Shown in pieces: positions 25,137-38,230 of a stretch of 64,000 nucleotides of DNA. Origin of the DNA: Gibbula magus (Eukaryota; Mollusca; Gastropoda; Trochida; Trochidae); contig OW388304.1 in the NCBI GenBank assembly GCA_936450465.1, positions 12,494,708 through 12,558,707 on the forward strand, written 5' to 3'. The translations under genes and the position numbers were made by a program. The notes below the pieces were generated by a model, which was not told the origin of the DNA, did no database searches, and worked only from the letters and a program-made list of their open reading frames with translations. How positions within the stretch are numbered: position 1 is the stretch's first letter; every line of letters begins with the position of its first letter.

Positions 25137-25235
25137 GTTGATCCAATGTTTAATCGACCTTGGACACGTGATATTCACCTCGGCTTAGCCTCGGTGAATA
25201 TCACGTGTCCAAGGTCGATAAATCATTGGATCAAC
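25137..25235. repeat. 99 bp palindrome, 43 bp arms, paired CACGTG
   Basis: Arms GTTGATCCAATG...GATATTCACC and its reverse complement differ at about two positions. The loop is TCGGCTTAGCCTC. Each arm carries CACGTG (25165-25170 and 25202-25207). It would fold into a long cruciform or hairpin. It lies at the end of the insert in unit A. Confidence 0.95.
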
Positions 25236-25753
25236 CTCACTTGAAGTCAATAATTGTTTAATGTCAACAGTGTATACAAAGAGACAGAAGTAATTTGGAC
25301 GAGTTAAGTATTTGAAGTCCACGTTACTGCTGTCCCATGACTATGATGAGATAGAAGATGATTGATGTGAAGCTTAATTTGGTAATGTCAAGGATTCTGG
25401 CCGTGTATGAATATTGAATGATGTTGACAAAATGTAGGGACTGTACAATTCAGATAGAAAATGTTTACAACTCATTAACGTTTATTATATTAGTAACTTT
25501 TGTTATAGCATTACGGTAAGTGATATAAAATGACCACTTATACATGTACTTAAACACATCATGGGTAAAACTTTTATACTGCAGTTTACACATAAATATG
25601 TTTTACTGATAAAAATGTGTACAATTGAGTAGTAGATGGGGAAGCCACGACAAAACAAAATATGAAATGTTTTTTATTAATTTTTTTGTGTTTAATATGC
25701 ATGTTTATATGAGTAAAAGCAAGTGTGTTCATTCAAATACATATGCATATGAA

Positions 25754-26006
25754 GTGAGGGGAGGTGAGTTGGGGTTTAACGTCGCTTTCAAGACTATTTC
25801 ACTTATATCACGGCTGCTAGTATTACCGTAGGGAGAAAACCTGTAACACCATGTGGCTGTGCATTGCGGTGAAACGTGCTAGCATCGGCTGGAACTAGAG
25901 AACCATGGGTGGTACTGCACTGAAATTCAGTGTAGCATTGCACCCAAACCTTAGTGCGTGCAGAACAGTTCTCTACTGCAGACACATTTGCCGTGCCCCT
26001 AGCGAG
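25754..26006 (-). mobile_element. SINE in unit A with ~15 bp target duplication
   Basis: 253 bp copy, 5'-truncated just before the B box. Flanks ACATATGCATATGAA (25739-25753) and ACATATGTACATGAA (26007-26021) agree at 13 of 15 positions. B (about 36594) and C (about 47543) have the uninterrupted site (ATATATGTGCATATGA). So it inserted after the units arose. Confidence 0.85.
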
Positions 26007-27209
26007 ACATATGTACATGAACGATGGCTCAAATTATGCAGCATAGTTTGCCCATTACATTGAGTCATGGTTGAATGTATACATAATGTTAAAAAAAACT
26101 TCGTTGATGTCAAACATGGATGGAAAAGCACAAGATAATGTAAGCATGACGATTCAGAAACTGTCAACAATGATTCGTGAGTGAATAAAATAAGCTTTGA
26201 ATTGTTTTTTCTTCTTAAAACTTATAACTACATGAACCTTGATTTATTGGTCAATTTCTAATTTTCGTGGATGTAAGGTTCCTTTTGAAGATCAAGGGAT
26301 CCCTAATCAAGTCCTCATCAAACCAATATTCAGGCAGTAGTTCAAACAGTTGTGTCAATTTTAACCTTGTGGTCATCTTCTATAAATAAATAAGTGAAAG
26401 TCTTGAATACGGTCAACTCCTGCTCACGAAAGTACTAGTAATTGTTGTTCGATAAATTCAGGTATATCTATCCTTCTTTTCCTATCTATAATATATAATA
26501 ATCTCCTTTGTGTAATATGACAACGACACAAAAATATACATGTTTCCCCACCAAACCAAGATACGACTTTTAACTCATAAAAGTGTCCTAATTCACTGAA
26601 TTGGTCGAACAGGACACTATGACATGAAGGTCCATGGTTCTTGTATTTGGGTAACCAACACGATGAATGCAAACTCTTCAACAACAATGCCATCGCGAGA
26701 ACCACTCAAGTACCAGTTCTGGACTTTACACACCACATTCCGTTTGATTAAAATATAAAATAGAAAGTATATTTTCCATAATTAATGCAGTCTGTCTAAT
26801 CGTGGAACCGACAAAAGACCACACAAATACCAGCTTTATCCTAAGGATTGCTGATGGTAGTAATTGATGAACTGAATAAGTGAGTTTCATCTCTGCATTC
26901 AACACCACGTCAATCTCCAATTAAACTTTCTCCGGGGTTAAAATACACACCATAAAACATCTTAGTGATTGGTTTAAAGAAATGAAGAATTATTTTGGAA
27001 CATTTGGAATTTCTAACGCTAGTTTAAAATGCAACAATGTTACATTTAGGCATTTGTACAGAAGGTGATGATGTAGGCTTATAGAATGCCACTTTGAAAT
27101 TTGAAATGTTCTAAAGAGCAGAACAATATTATTGCTGCTGCAATTCATTCATTTGATATCATGATACACTTACCTTAAATAGTAATTACAATTCAATGTC
27201 CATATGAAA

Positions 27210-27750
27210 TTATATGTATGCTCCGAAAGTTGTTATAAAACATATAGTGATTCGGGCCTTACACAAATGTTTATACAGTAATGAGATTCTTCTCCAGTTT
27301 GCATGTGCATGTCTTCGGAGCGCATCGTGTTTGGTGATGTTTACTGATCCTGATGCTGGGTAACATGAAAGTAGTGTGAACATTCTGGCATATGCATAAT
27401 ATCTGTTTGTGAACACTCTTGACTGCTATCATTAGATTTCTAGACATCTCTGCAATCATCACCATTTCAATCTTCAATTTTACACTTCAATACTGATACA
27501 CTTACCTGAAAAAGTAATGATAATGTTATTTTCGTACAAAATACAATATATTTATTTTCAGAAAGTTGTTACTTATAGTAAACATAAAGTGAGTTAGATA
27601 ATAGACATATATTTATACAGGAATGACATTATCCTTCAGTTTGCACTTGCATGTCTTCTGAGCGCAGCATGCTGGGTGATGTTTGCTGATCCTGATGCCT
27701 TCATATTGGGGACCATTAAGAAAGCAGTGTGACCAGTTATGACCTAGTGT
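27210..27750 (-). repeat. Cassette repeated twice in this unit, ORF-like on the minus strand
   Basis: Two copies (about 27293-27400 and 27641-27745) of a block with GCATGTCTTC and GTGATGTTTGCTGATCCTGA. Two more occur in B (about 37285-37390, 37850-37960) and one in C (about 49444-49545). On the minus strand several copies stay open through a SGSANITQHDALRRH-like segment, and some are followed by TTCAG|GTAAGT-like donors. Others have stops or frameshifts. Exon relic or noncoding repeat; I cannot decide. Confidence 0.5.
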
Positions 27751-30700
27751 TTATTTTCGAACACTCTTGAATGCTCACTGAATTGGACTTTAAATAGCAA
27801 CAACATTTGGATCATATATTTATGTTGTAGCCAAAACGGGACACTGCAATTTGCAGTTTTTATTAACTCCAACACACAAGTTTTCATGGAGGATTACTTT
27901 ACTTCCGGTTATTCTGTAGCAAAGTTACTAGAAATCCCTGATAGGCACAAATTGCTCTATGCCATCATTTTATTTTTAAAAATAGACCAATGCCAAGGTC
28001 ATTCAATATGGACGACTACTTGCATTGACTCATTTATGTTTTAATAGTCAGCGTAAATTTTGTTTTTATGCAGAAAATGAGTTACTCCTTAATCCGAGCG
28101 AAAAATCTTGTGACATCATATTAAGAACTGATGAAAATTAGATTGGGAAAATGGAATTATTTGAACATGAAAGGGTTATCGAAGGATAAGGTCACAGTGA
28201 CTCGTTTTGAGAGTAAAAAGATTGATTAACACTTCTGGATGAACAAACATAGTTTCATTCATTTTATTCAATGGACGTCTATCAGAAATTGTGAATCTAA
28301 TGGCAAGTTTATTGAATAACCAGAATGTCGGGATCGATATGGAGTATCCATCTTGTTCCCCAGGTCAATGCGTTACAGATCTTGATACATGTGTTGCCTA
28401 GGTGAGGTGGCATTGGCACTGGAGGATGTTCTTAAGAGATAACAAAAATGTTGATGATTTTACACTTTGACAGGCTACAAAATCACATTTGTTAATCCAA
28501 ATCAACGCCGGATTAAACCAGCAACTTGTTGACATCAGTGCGGTTTAGAAATATATTTCAGTAAGCTAACAATCATGGACATGATTTTCAAACAGTTTCA
28601 AATTTTGTTCTGATCACTGAACTATCGAATCACTGACTCGGATATACTGGCCACTGATTTGTCCTTTACGTACACATTATTTACACCATACCATCAGTGG
28701 AACGGTATTTACTTGATCAGTTCAAAGCTATCTTAGTGAGCTACAGGGACACTTACACGTGATGGGATAGTAAGTTGATAAGCACAAGGGGACTCAACTG
28801 GAGATGACGTCCTAATTGGTCTATAAATCATATTACTGGAATAAATAGTTATCACTATTGATCCTTTATTTAAAAAAAGCTTAAGATAAATTGTCTAAAA
28901 CGAGAGAGTAGATTTCAAATGAAACGATTTTGAATGGGTAGTATTTTTTTTAAACTAAAGAATATACAGTTGTCTAAAGTATATAACATCACTGTAATGT
29001 GTCAAGTGATTATCATTATGTGATTATGTTTTAATGATTTTTTTGGATTGAATCCGATAAAATACTCTTTTTGTAAAAATAACAAAACAAAATAATAAAA
29101 AAACAGTTTAAAAGCGCTGTAGCACTTTTTTTTGGATATTAGTATTTCTCAAGTTTGCCACTTATTATTAAAATTTATAAAATATATTAGTACATTAGAG
29201 GATAAAACATCACATTACACGACCCCATAAGCCGTAAACATAGAAAACTTGTAAATATAAAGCAACAAGTTTGTGAAACTCGTTAGTGTGTAGGTCATAT
29301 ACGATTTTGAGAATGAAGACCTCAAGATGATGTACCATTCTCATGATGTGCCATATTTAAAATTCTACTTTAAGTGTTTAGGTATCGCTACATCAGTCAC
29401 ATCACTTGAATTACCTTTGGTCGGCCATATTAATGGCTTGACCAAACCATGTAAATTCGTTTTTAAAAAATATTTTATTGATTCAGGAGTTTTATTCAGT
29501 CATTTGTAACACTTATGTGAGAGCACTTTATTTCAGTATTAACAGCGCCTTTAATGGTTCAATTCAGGTAGTAGGTGGCAATATGAATGGGACTATGAAT
29601 GCTCATTAAACGTGTAACACACTTGACTTGGCGAACAAAATGTACAACCTTATTGGTGGCATAATTTCATGTCGTCATTTATTAAAAGTGATTTATTTGT
29701 TTATCATTTATAAAAATATAATACACTGCTCCCCGTTTCCCCTGGAAAGCAAGTGACAAGCTTTTTATCCTACGATGCAGTATTGAGGTGATTGCTCTCC
29801 GCATGATAATCGATTCTGTTGGTTCCAAAGAATGATTAGGTAAGAATTGAAGCTCTAAGTGTTGCGTTGTATGCTCCATGTCGGAAATTAACTCTTTGAA
29901 ATGTTTCAAACAGCACTGAAGTTAAATATAAGTCACTTAAAAAGAACTACGTTTATAAACATCTTCTCCAGTCTGATTGTATTGCACTGACAGGTACGTC
30001 CACCAGACTGCCGCAGAATAAAACAATTCAAACGTATGTTGCTTTTCAATCATTGTTCCCTTACCTGGCACAGTCTACTATGTTTGTGTTAGTCTCACAC
30101 TAGGAATCAACCTGAATGTGAAGGTTGTTTGTGTTATACTGTCGTTGCTGGTAAGTGCAGTTTAAATATCATTTTCCGATAGAAATTTGGTCCTTTGGTT
30201 GTGCCATAGTTTGTCACTGTTTAGTGAATGCATCCGTGCATTTGTTACGCACCAGTTTATATTAAAATTAGATAACATGATATGAACACTTGGTATCCTA
30301 TAAAAACTCCTATGAACAATTTGAAGCAATACTTTTGACCAACCAATAGTAGCCTAGTGACTACTTCACTCCCTTCATAATGTGTACGTACTTTCAAAGG
30401 ATATCTGTTACTTAAATAATTACAATCCGGTTTTGTTTATTCCTATTGCCCTGACTTGATATTGATAAAAAATAAAGTGAAAAGTGACTGATGATATGTA
30501 TCTGATAGATATATCTGTGAACAATATGTCAGTAGCTGAGGTTTACATTCTGAAACTTCACTACTGTTTAACTTGACAAATACAAAATTTAAAGCTAAAT
30601 CGTATTTTATACATATATATTAATTAATGTTTACGGAACATGTTTTACTGCAATTACACAGGTCTTCCTAAGGATCCGTACTTTTGAAAATATATACTAA

Positions 30701-31736
30701 TCAGTAATGACGAGCGTACACTGTCAATACAACACGAATATCAACTGCACCAAATAAACGTTATTAACCAAACGTGTTCAAGAAGGTGGAGATGAAATGA
30801 ATAACAAGAAAATTGCATAGTTTATCACGCCTTATGAAGGAGGAGTTTTACATTTATTATTGTGGGTTAGTTTGTTATCAAACATCATTCATTGTCATTC
30901 CGATAGATTAAATTAAAGTATTTACAATGTTATGACTATCGTTTGCCAATGTAGTACTTGTTTATGGTTCAATTGTTCACATTTCCTTGCTTTGACATGA
31001 GCTCCATAGACTCTGTTTTATAACCCCTCATAATAATAATTTATTGCAAGGTCTTATCACTTTCGAATGGTTCTATGAACATATTTCTATTTAGAGTATA
31101 ATACAAATATTATGCTGAAGATGATAGTGTATCACCATAAATGTCAAGGAAATTTCTTCCGCTAGGCAACAGACGAGAAATCGATACAACATCATACTGT
31201 AAACCATGTATTAATCATTTTATACATAGACTCACAATCAATACTATGAACACCATTAGTTCTTAACAGTTTCTTAGTCATGACTTTACATTATTATTCA
31301 CCCATCGACGATATTACATTGTAATATTTTATATGACAATATTATTAGTGTGTAATTGTGATGTTACTATGATTGTTTCACATTTCATAAAAAATTCTAA
31401 ACATTTTATGGAATTAAGGCATTGCAATAAAAGTGTTATGATGGTAAGTTCTAAAGCGCATATATCAACAGATGAAGCTCTCATTTTCTTCACTTGGTCA
31501 CATCCGATCCATGTCTTATGGCTGATTTATTGTTCCATAATATTGATAGATCTTGGTTCAGCCATCAAATTACATCTGTACATTATTTGTGAGAAAGAAA
31601 TGAATAAGTTGTTAGCCATATCATTGGTCTTGTTTTAAAAAATAAAAATAAATGTTAAGAGTTACACTTTGTTTAAGAAATAAGAACGTGGGTTCAGTCG
31701 CATACCTTTCCATTTCTTAGTAAAACATAAACATTG

Positions 31737-32252
31737 GGGGGACTTGATTTGCCAGCCGGGCTATGGCCATGGTCGCCCGCAACCCGGTTGTGAAGCGGCG
31801 ACGCACTTGATTCAGGCGGGCGGGTGTTCAATATCGCCCGCCGGGGTAACCCGGTTGACCCGGTTTCAAATGAGCGGGCTATCGGGGGCGATAATGGCGG
31901 CATACGGACCAAACTCGTTTTTGCAATTTTGAAAATATCGTATATCTTTCAATCTGAACATTTACAATACAATTATTTATAAGAGTAATGAAGGGAAAGA
32001 CTAATGTAGCAAACTTTTCTAGCAGATTTAATAATATTGTTCTTTGTTGTCGAGATATCGTTGTCATTGTCGGAAACACTTTATAAAAGTTCGATTATTA
32101 GTTGCAGGGCAACTAAATTGGCTCTGATGGTTACCATAACAATAACCCGAATCAACTTGATTTGGTTCGTCTGCTCGGATCACCCGGATAGCCCGGTCAC
32201 GTGACCGGGCTATAGCGGGCTATGCCCGGGATAGTGCAAATCAAGTGCCCCC
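31737..32252. mobile_element. GC-rich MITE, 516 bp, in unit B only
   Basis: Ends GGGGGACTTGATTTGC and, inverted, GGGGGCACTTGATTTGC (one base insertion). It is flanked by ATTG (31733-31736) and ATCG (32253-32256), a likely 4 bp duplication with one change. A, C and unit 0 show the empty site (ACATAAACATTGTGTAAG). Outer parts are GC-rich (repeated GCCCGGG/GCGGGCTAT), the centre AT-rich. It holds an exact 22 bp palindrome with GTCACGTGAC at 32190-32211. No transposase; superfamily unassigned. Confidence 0.8.
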
Positions 32253-32345
32253 ATCGTGTACGAAAGGAAACAGAAAAGCATGATGAAAGATAGGCAAATA
32301 ATTCACGCGAATGTTTATTTCCAAACCGTATTTCTTCACTAACTT

Positions 32346-32461
32346 CGCAATGCATAGCCACATGGCGTTGCGGGCTTTTTCTCCCTGTCATAATACTAGC
32401 AGCCATGATACAAGTGAAGTACTCTTGAATGCGGCGTTAAACCCCAAATCACCTCACCTCA
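32346..32461 (+). mobile_element. SINE 3' half, unit B copy
   Basis: Same insertion as 21058-21165 in A, here better preserved: GCATAGCCACATGGCGTTGC, ACTAGCAGCCATGATACAAG, GCGGCGTTAAACCCCAAATC and the tail ACCTCACCTCAC. Confidence 0.85.
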
Positions 32462-32653
32462 CAGATTAATGAAGATTGTGAAAATATTGAATGTTATCCT
32501 AATCATGTTTCACTTATTAATTTGTTACTGTGTATGTATTACAATTGATGAAGATAGTGAAGATAAAATGTGCTGTATATTAGATTATCCATCATATCAA
32601 GTAATAACTTTATTAACACATATAGTCTGAAAAATGAACCAATTAGCTGTACA

Positions 32654-32945
32654 GGTGAGGCAAGGTGACTCGGGGTTTAACTATTTAACTCCGCTTCCTT
32701 TCACTTTCACCTTGCTGTAAGTATTATTACAGGGCGAAGAGCCTCTAAAACCATTGCGGCTATGCATTGCGATGAAACTGGCCATGTCTGGTACTGGGCT
32801 GAAATTTATGTAGCATTGCACTTCAACCTTAATGCATATAGAACAGTTCTATACAGATGACAATGTTGCCGAGCCCCTGTCAGGATTCGATTCCTAGACC
32901 CATTGATCTAAAGTTGAATGTGCTATCCTCTGTGCTATTCTGTCG
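32654..32945 (-). mobile_element. tRNA-derived SINE shared by B and C
   Basis: Minus-strand copy with a tRNA-like head (ACAGAGGATAGCACATTCAA; B box GGAATCGAATCCTGAC) and body GTGCAATGCTACATAAATTT. C has it at the same site (43819-44060). A (about 21415) and unit 0 (about 14150) keep only the outer few bases (GTGAGGTAAGG), so they seem to have lost the interior by deletion. Confidence 0.75.
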
Positions 32946-33662
32946 CTTACTTTCATGGCAGCCTTGTTAATTGAATTGAATATTTACGCATACGGGAACC
33001 ACGAGAAGAAACATTAAAGTCAAAACCATCAAAAAGGAAAATTAATGTTTCTACTACTTGTTGACAGAATCCTTGGAAACAACACTTTCATTTTAATCGA
33101 TGTGCTGTATTTCTTTTGTACAATAAAAACAAAAACGTGATATTTTGATGAAAGCCTGCTGTAAGATGATGACAAGCTATGACCTCATTGAATGAAACTC
33201 TCAGAAGCGGGTTTACCTGAACTGAGCAATACTTTACGGTTCACTATCAGATAGATAAGGTGAAGGAGAGAGATTGTCAGGAAAACAAAACTAGGATTTT
33301 GTTTATTTAATATTTTCTCCCGGCCCTAAGCTTCAAGCTCAGATGTTTCTACCAAACAAGAATAGGACGGATGAGGCAGTGCTTAAAAATGTCAGATGTA
33401 CTTGATACTTCTTGTGTAGTTGTCACAGAAACAGTAATTATCACTCACATTCAGGTACTATCAGTGATAGGGTGCAGTACGTAGGATGAAGGAGACAGAG
33501 AGAAGTAAGGTCAATGATTCATGCCATAACTGGGTAGAGTTGAGAATCTCCATTTCTTAAATGTATCATTTCAGACAGGCAGACAGATTTATTCAGTTAG
33601 TTAGGTCTTAGTACCATAATGTATACACTTTGCAAAATAGTGCATAACCATATATATGGGGG

Positions 33663-33727
33663 TCGCCGCTAATTGTTGCAATATTGCTGAAACGGCATTA
33701 AGCAATAACTCACTCACTCCCTCTCTG
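33663..33727 (-). mobile_element. 65 bp insert of the GAGTGAGTGAG-tailed repeat family
   Basis: Minus strand begins GAGTGAGTGAGTTATTGCTT, then AATGCCGTTTCAGCAATATT and ends near GCGGCGA. Flanked by TATATGGGGG (33653-33662) and TATACGGGGG (33728-33737). It resembles the tail of an abundant repeat I know from abalone-type genomes. Confidence 0.65.
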
Positions 33728-35882
33728 TATACGGGGGGATTACTGCAGCTTCTCAGGTCTGCATGTTTTAAATTGGCAGAATAGGAACAATATTGTAAAA
33801 ATATTTCTTATCATGTGTGCATTTCACATTGACAATGATTTGTTTTTGTTTTTTTTACAGATATGTTATTTGTTTAGTAGACAGGCTAAATGAAATGCCC
33901 ATTAAAAACACACCGGTAATACATTACTTACATGTAATTTAGAAAAGTAAGAAGTTGTATTCTCTGACAAATATTTATCCTGAACAGCACTGAGTGTCCT
34001 TGCACAAAACTTGTGGCTTGATGATATGATTGATGACTGCTAAGGCCAAGTGGACACAGGCAAGTGATCGCAATTGCACCCAGATGTTTCAAGAGACTGT
34101 CCTTTTGTTGATCACAGGGCATTGAAGACAAAATTTAAAGTCATTGAACTTGACTAACTTGTCAATAACTCTCGACAATAAAGATGGGTCTGATTTTAAG
34201 AAATAGATATGAACTATTAATTACAGGAAGCAACTGAATAACATAATATATCTGGGCTACATGAACCTGATGAGCATCCTGGTCACTTTGTTCCGATACA
34301 CTACAGACACCAAACTGTGGCAGATCATGTCTAATGTCTAGAGAAAGCAACAATAGGAATCATTTCAACAGTTTCCCTGATAAAGATGTTTTATAGATAA
34401 ACATATGATTGAAGAATATAAATCATATGAGTTAGACAAAAAATGATGTAAAAGATACATGTTGCAATTCGCAAACAGATAACTGCTTTCAGATATCCTG
34501 TACTTGTGGTATCACTGTAAACAGGGACATATTTGCCATGAGGTCAGGATTTGACATGTGACATGAATATGAATATGTACTTAATAATGGAAATTTACGC
34601 ATCACGGACGCTGTGTTTTCTTTGTTATAGAGTTTTTGTAATGTTATAAATAACAGAATTCACAAATTGACCATTAATTATTATAATACATTTTTAATAA
34701 AGGCATAATGCCATGGTATAACTGAATGTGTTTTGTTGTTGCATTAAGCAACCTATTTGACCTTCTTGTAACAATCTTTAACAGTTTTCCTGAACGAGAT
34801 ATACATGATAATTGAATTGAATGATTAAAATAGTCTCACCACTTGACAATCTTTAATATTTCAATTGAGCAGTGTTCAAAACGAAAATTACAGTCGATGA
34901 ACTTGAATAAGAAGTTATGGGAAAATGATATTTTATTTATTATAGAGTAAGGATCACAGATTCTTTGTTTTCTTGGTAGAACACACAAGTCGAGTGGCAA
35001 GCTCAAGTTTCCTTACTTTATTGCTGTATATCTATGATTTTTTCATTCCCTGAAGGTTTGGGTTATAATGGAAAGTGTTAATCCAATCAAATGTTTTGCT
35101 CCAAATTTAATACATTGTATAGAAATTACAATACCATAGACAGCAAAGAGTTAACACCGATAACTCAGTACGATATAAAGTATACATTGACACATATGTG
35201 TGACACTAAATGGATATAACACCAACTGAATATTTCTATCTTTATCTAAATATTAATTGAAATATTGAGTTCCACAAACGTTCATGTCACGCATTTAGCG
35301 GGAATATAACGAAGCAAACGTTGAAGCCTTTCTTTTGCTGTGAAATAGAGACATAAAGTATATGAACATTACCGATAGAATCGCTGCCGCTGGTGCAAAG
35401 AGTTGCGTCAAACAGCAGCAAGGTAGAAGACCGAGCTTATCACAGCGTATTGCAGCTTTCGCCTTGATTGGGGAATTATGTCGGATATCGTAAAGACATA
35501 TACATTTCTCATCTGGTGATAAACCTTCTCCCGCATGCTGGTTCATGGCAATGTCTCTTAAACAATCATAATGGATCTGATTAACCATCACAACTGCGAG
35601 ACGATTTTGTTATGAAGTGTTGTCATTATTCCAAAATCCCTTGGAGAAGCACAGACGGTTCATCAATCTCGCACCAGCTTTAATATTGCACAGTATTCAG
35701 ACACCTTATTGCTGATACTGATGAAACTTTTAATAATGTATCTATAATCTATTATCAGTACAAATCGTTGAATTATGAGTCGGTAATGCTCTCAGGGGTA
35801 TCGTAGGGTGGAGTGAATATTTACGCAGTTTTCAGGTAAGGATAATATTTCACTTGCATAAATGTGTACCGGAAAAACAATG

Positions 35883-36152
35883 TTATCCTCTAAACTGGAG
35901 TTTGGATTCGGATCGAGAGGTCTGGGGTTCGAATCCCGCCATGGGCTTGGCAATGTTGCTGTAGATAACTGTCCTACATGTTGAATATGAGTGCAGAACC
36001 ACCCATAGTTCACTAGTTTCAGCATGGCTCCCAGCTATGCATAGCCACAACAGTGTTGTGGGCTTTCTCTCTCCAATAATACAAGAAAATATAATATAAG
36101 TGAAACACACTTGAAAGAGTCGCCAAACTCCAAATAACCTCTCTTCATCTGC
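35883..36152 (+). mobile_element. tRNA-derived SINE, unit B copy
   Basis: Best-preserved plus-strand head: TTCGGATCGAGAGGTCTGGG then GTTCGAATCCCGCC. The body has CACCCATAGTTCACTAGTTTC and the tail AATAACCTCTC. Orthologous to 23745-23995 and 46590-46852. Confidence 0.8.
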
Positions 36153-37197
36153 TTTTAAATTCTTGCACAATATCATACCAACATAACACAAACTTGTTGT
36201 GCCAATGTGAGTGAGTTACTGTATTGATATAACTCTCAATTATACAGAGTGAATGAAGGATATTTTAGATTTTTAGTAAACTGCTCTTTCTGCAGTCAAG
36301 ATTATAATGTATAAGATCTGTATTATGACTGCAGGTTAACACATCGATGGTTAATACACAGATAGCCTTCAAGCGCCTGATTTGGTAGCTGGGTTGCATA
36401 GTCCAAAGGGCGTGAAGCTTTTTATACTGCAGTTTACATATATTCATGTTAATTTATTTTTCATAATAAGTTTAAGTAGATGAGTATTAGAACCCATGAC
36501 ACAACACATTATGAACCGTTTTTATATTAAAAACTTCTTGTTTAATCCACATGCTTATGTTATTAAATGCAAGTTTAATTTGTTCATTCACATATATGTG
36601 CATATGATAGATGACTGGAATGGTGCAACATAATTTTCCCATGATATCAAAGATCTCTACATTCAAAATATACCTGTCTATATAAACTTGAATCGAGTCA
36701 CGGTTGATTGATACATAAAGTTTTTAAAACACTTCGTGATTTCAAACATGGATGAGAAAGGATCAGAAAATGTTATGATTCTTGACTAAATAAAATAACT
36801 TTTCAATTGTATTTACTTCTAAAACCAGTATCACTTCATGAATCTTGATTAATTGGTCAATTTCATATTTTGTTGATGTAACATTTCCCTTTTGATGATA
36901 AGGGGATCCATATATAAAGTCCTCAGCAGACCAATACTCAGGCAGAATTTCAAATAGGTTGTGTCAATTTTAAGCCTGTGGTCATCGTCTATAAATCATT
37001 AAGTCGAATGCTTTGGATACGCTTTAAGTTCAATTTGTACTCACGAAAACACTTGTTGTAACTCAATTGTTGAATAAGTTTGAAACTTGAAATGTTGAAG
37101 AGCAGAACAATAGTATTGCTGCTGCATTGTCTTCATTTAATATCATGATGCACTTATCTTAAATAGTAAATATAATTCAATGTCCGTATGAAATACA

Positions 37198-37488
37198 TTA
37201 TATGTATGCTACACAAATTGTTATAAAACATACAGTGATTCGGGCATTACAGTAATGTTTATACAGGAATGACATTCTCCTCGGTTTTGCACTTTCATGT
37301 CTTCTTATTGCATCATGTTGGGTGATGTTTGCTGATCCTGATGAGTTCATGTTGGGGAACATTAAGAGAGTAGTGTGACCAGTCTGTCTATTTTGGATCC
37401 CTCTTGAGATTTGATTTGTGAATAGATTTCTATACATCTCTGCATTCAACACCACTTCAATCTTCAATTGAATTTTCTTCGATATCAA
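37198..37488 (-). other. 96-codon minus-strand ORF of the duplicated cassette
   Basis: The longest open version of the cassette described at 27210-27750. It reads through the LKIEVVLNAEM, SGSANITQHDAIRRH and ITVCFI segments that recur in A, B and C. Other copies are broken. No known family, no signal peptide, no clear promoter. If it was ever coding it is now mostly decayed. Confidence 0.2.
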
Positions 37489-38230
37489 AATCTTAATTTA
37501 CACCTGACACCTAATTAGTAAACTGGTTAGAGGAGTATATGAGAAGATATCTTTAAATATTTAGAATTTTTGACAGTATTTTAAAATGTAACAGTCTGAC
37601 CGTCAGACGTTTGTAAAGAAAATTAAGATGCAGTCGTATTTAAAATCGCACTTTGAAACTAGTAATGAATTGCCCTTCTGCAGTATTGTATTATTTAATA
37701 TAATGGTGAACCTACCTGAAATGGTAATTACAATTTCATGTTAATTCGTATTGCCCTGTACATCTGCCCAGAAGATTTTAAAACATCATCATTTGGGCAA
37801 CAGACAGATTCAGCTAAATACATAATTTTTATAAAACGACATTCTCCTCCAGTTTGCACTTGCATGTATTCTGATTGTATCATGCTAGGTCATGTTTGCT
37901 GATCCTGATATCTTCATGTTGGGGAACATTAAGAAAGCAGTGTGACTGTTTGTTGCCTAGAAGGTAATTTTGAACACTTTTTATTGGTTCCTGAATTGGA
38001 AATAAAATAGCAAAAATAACGAAATATAAGGTGCAGCTATTTTTTTTTGTAAGCGAAACATGTTACGCACTAACAGTGTGATTTTCCTAATAGTCCACTA
38101 CAATTATTTAAAAATATGAATAAGAAATATGTTTATGTTATCATCTTGAAATAGTAATTACAGTCTACTTTAGGTTTCCTTTTTTTACAAACTTTCATTT
38201 TAATGAAAGTGAGATTCTTCATCATTCTAT

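Larger units (their letters stand above)
24205..25250. mobile_element. ~1 kb insert in unit A carrying a Crypton-like fragment and a palindrome
   Basis: Units B and C pass from CTGTATTATGACTG... to the following block with little or no extra DNA, whereas A has about 1 kb here. The insert is richer in CpG, holds a start codon plus a decayed tyrosine-recombinase N-terminus (24488-24765), an AAT tract, and ends in a 99 bp palindrome (25137-25235). The exact ends are uncertain. I infer a mobile element or retained gene fragment. Confidence 0.55.
16070..27985. repeat. Tandem duplication unit A (~11.9 kb)
   Basis: A long block repeated collinearly in B (about 27.99-38.97 kb), C (about 38.97-52.3 kb) and part of D. 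Shared landmarks, A/B/C/D: TTAATCCGAGCG-like start 16158/28090/39048/52384; GGTGAGGTGGCATT 16552/28401/39426/52738; TCAACTGGAGATG 16926/28794/39843/53330; AAAGAACTACGTTTATAAAC 18050/29941/absent/57081; GAAAGCCTGCT-type block 21511/33151/44290/absent; ATCGTAGG(A/G)TG 23650/35800/46501/absent. No intact gene is recognised; the small ORFs lose frame between units. A and B share a deletion and a SINE half not seen in 0 or C, so A and B are closest relatives. Confidence 0.85.

Noticed and set aside
35295..35591. MVNQIHYDCLRD-type ORF repeated in A, B and C as a duplicated gene
   Set aside because: Start is shared but the frame shifts between copies right after; no selection on the protein.
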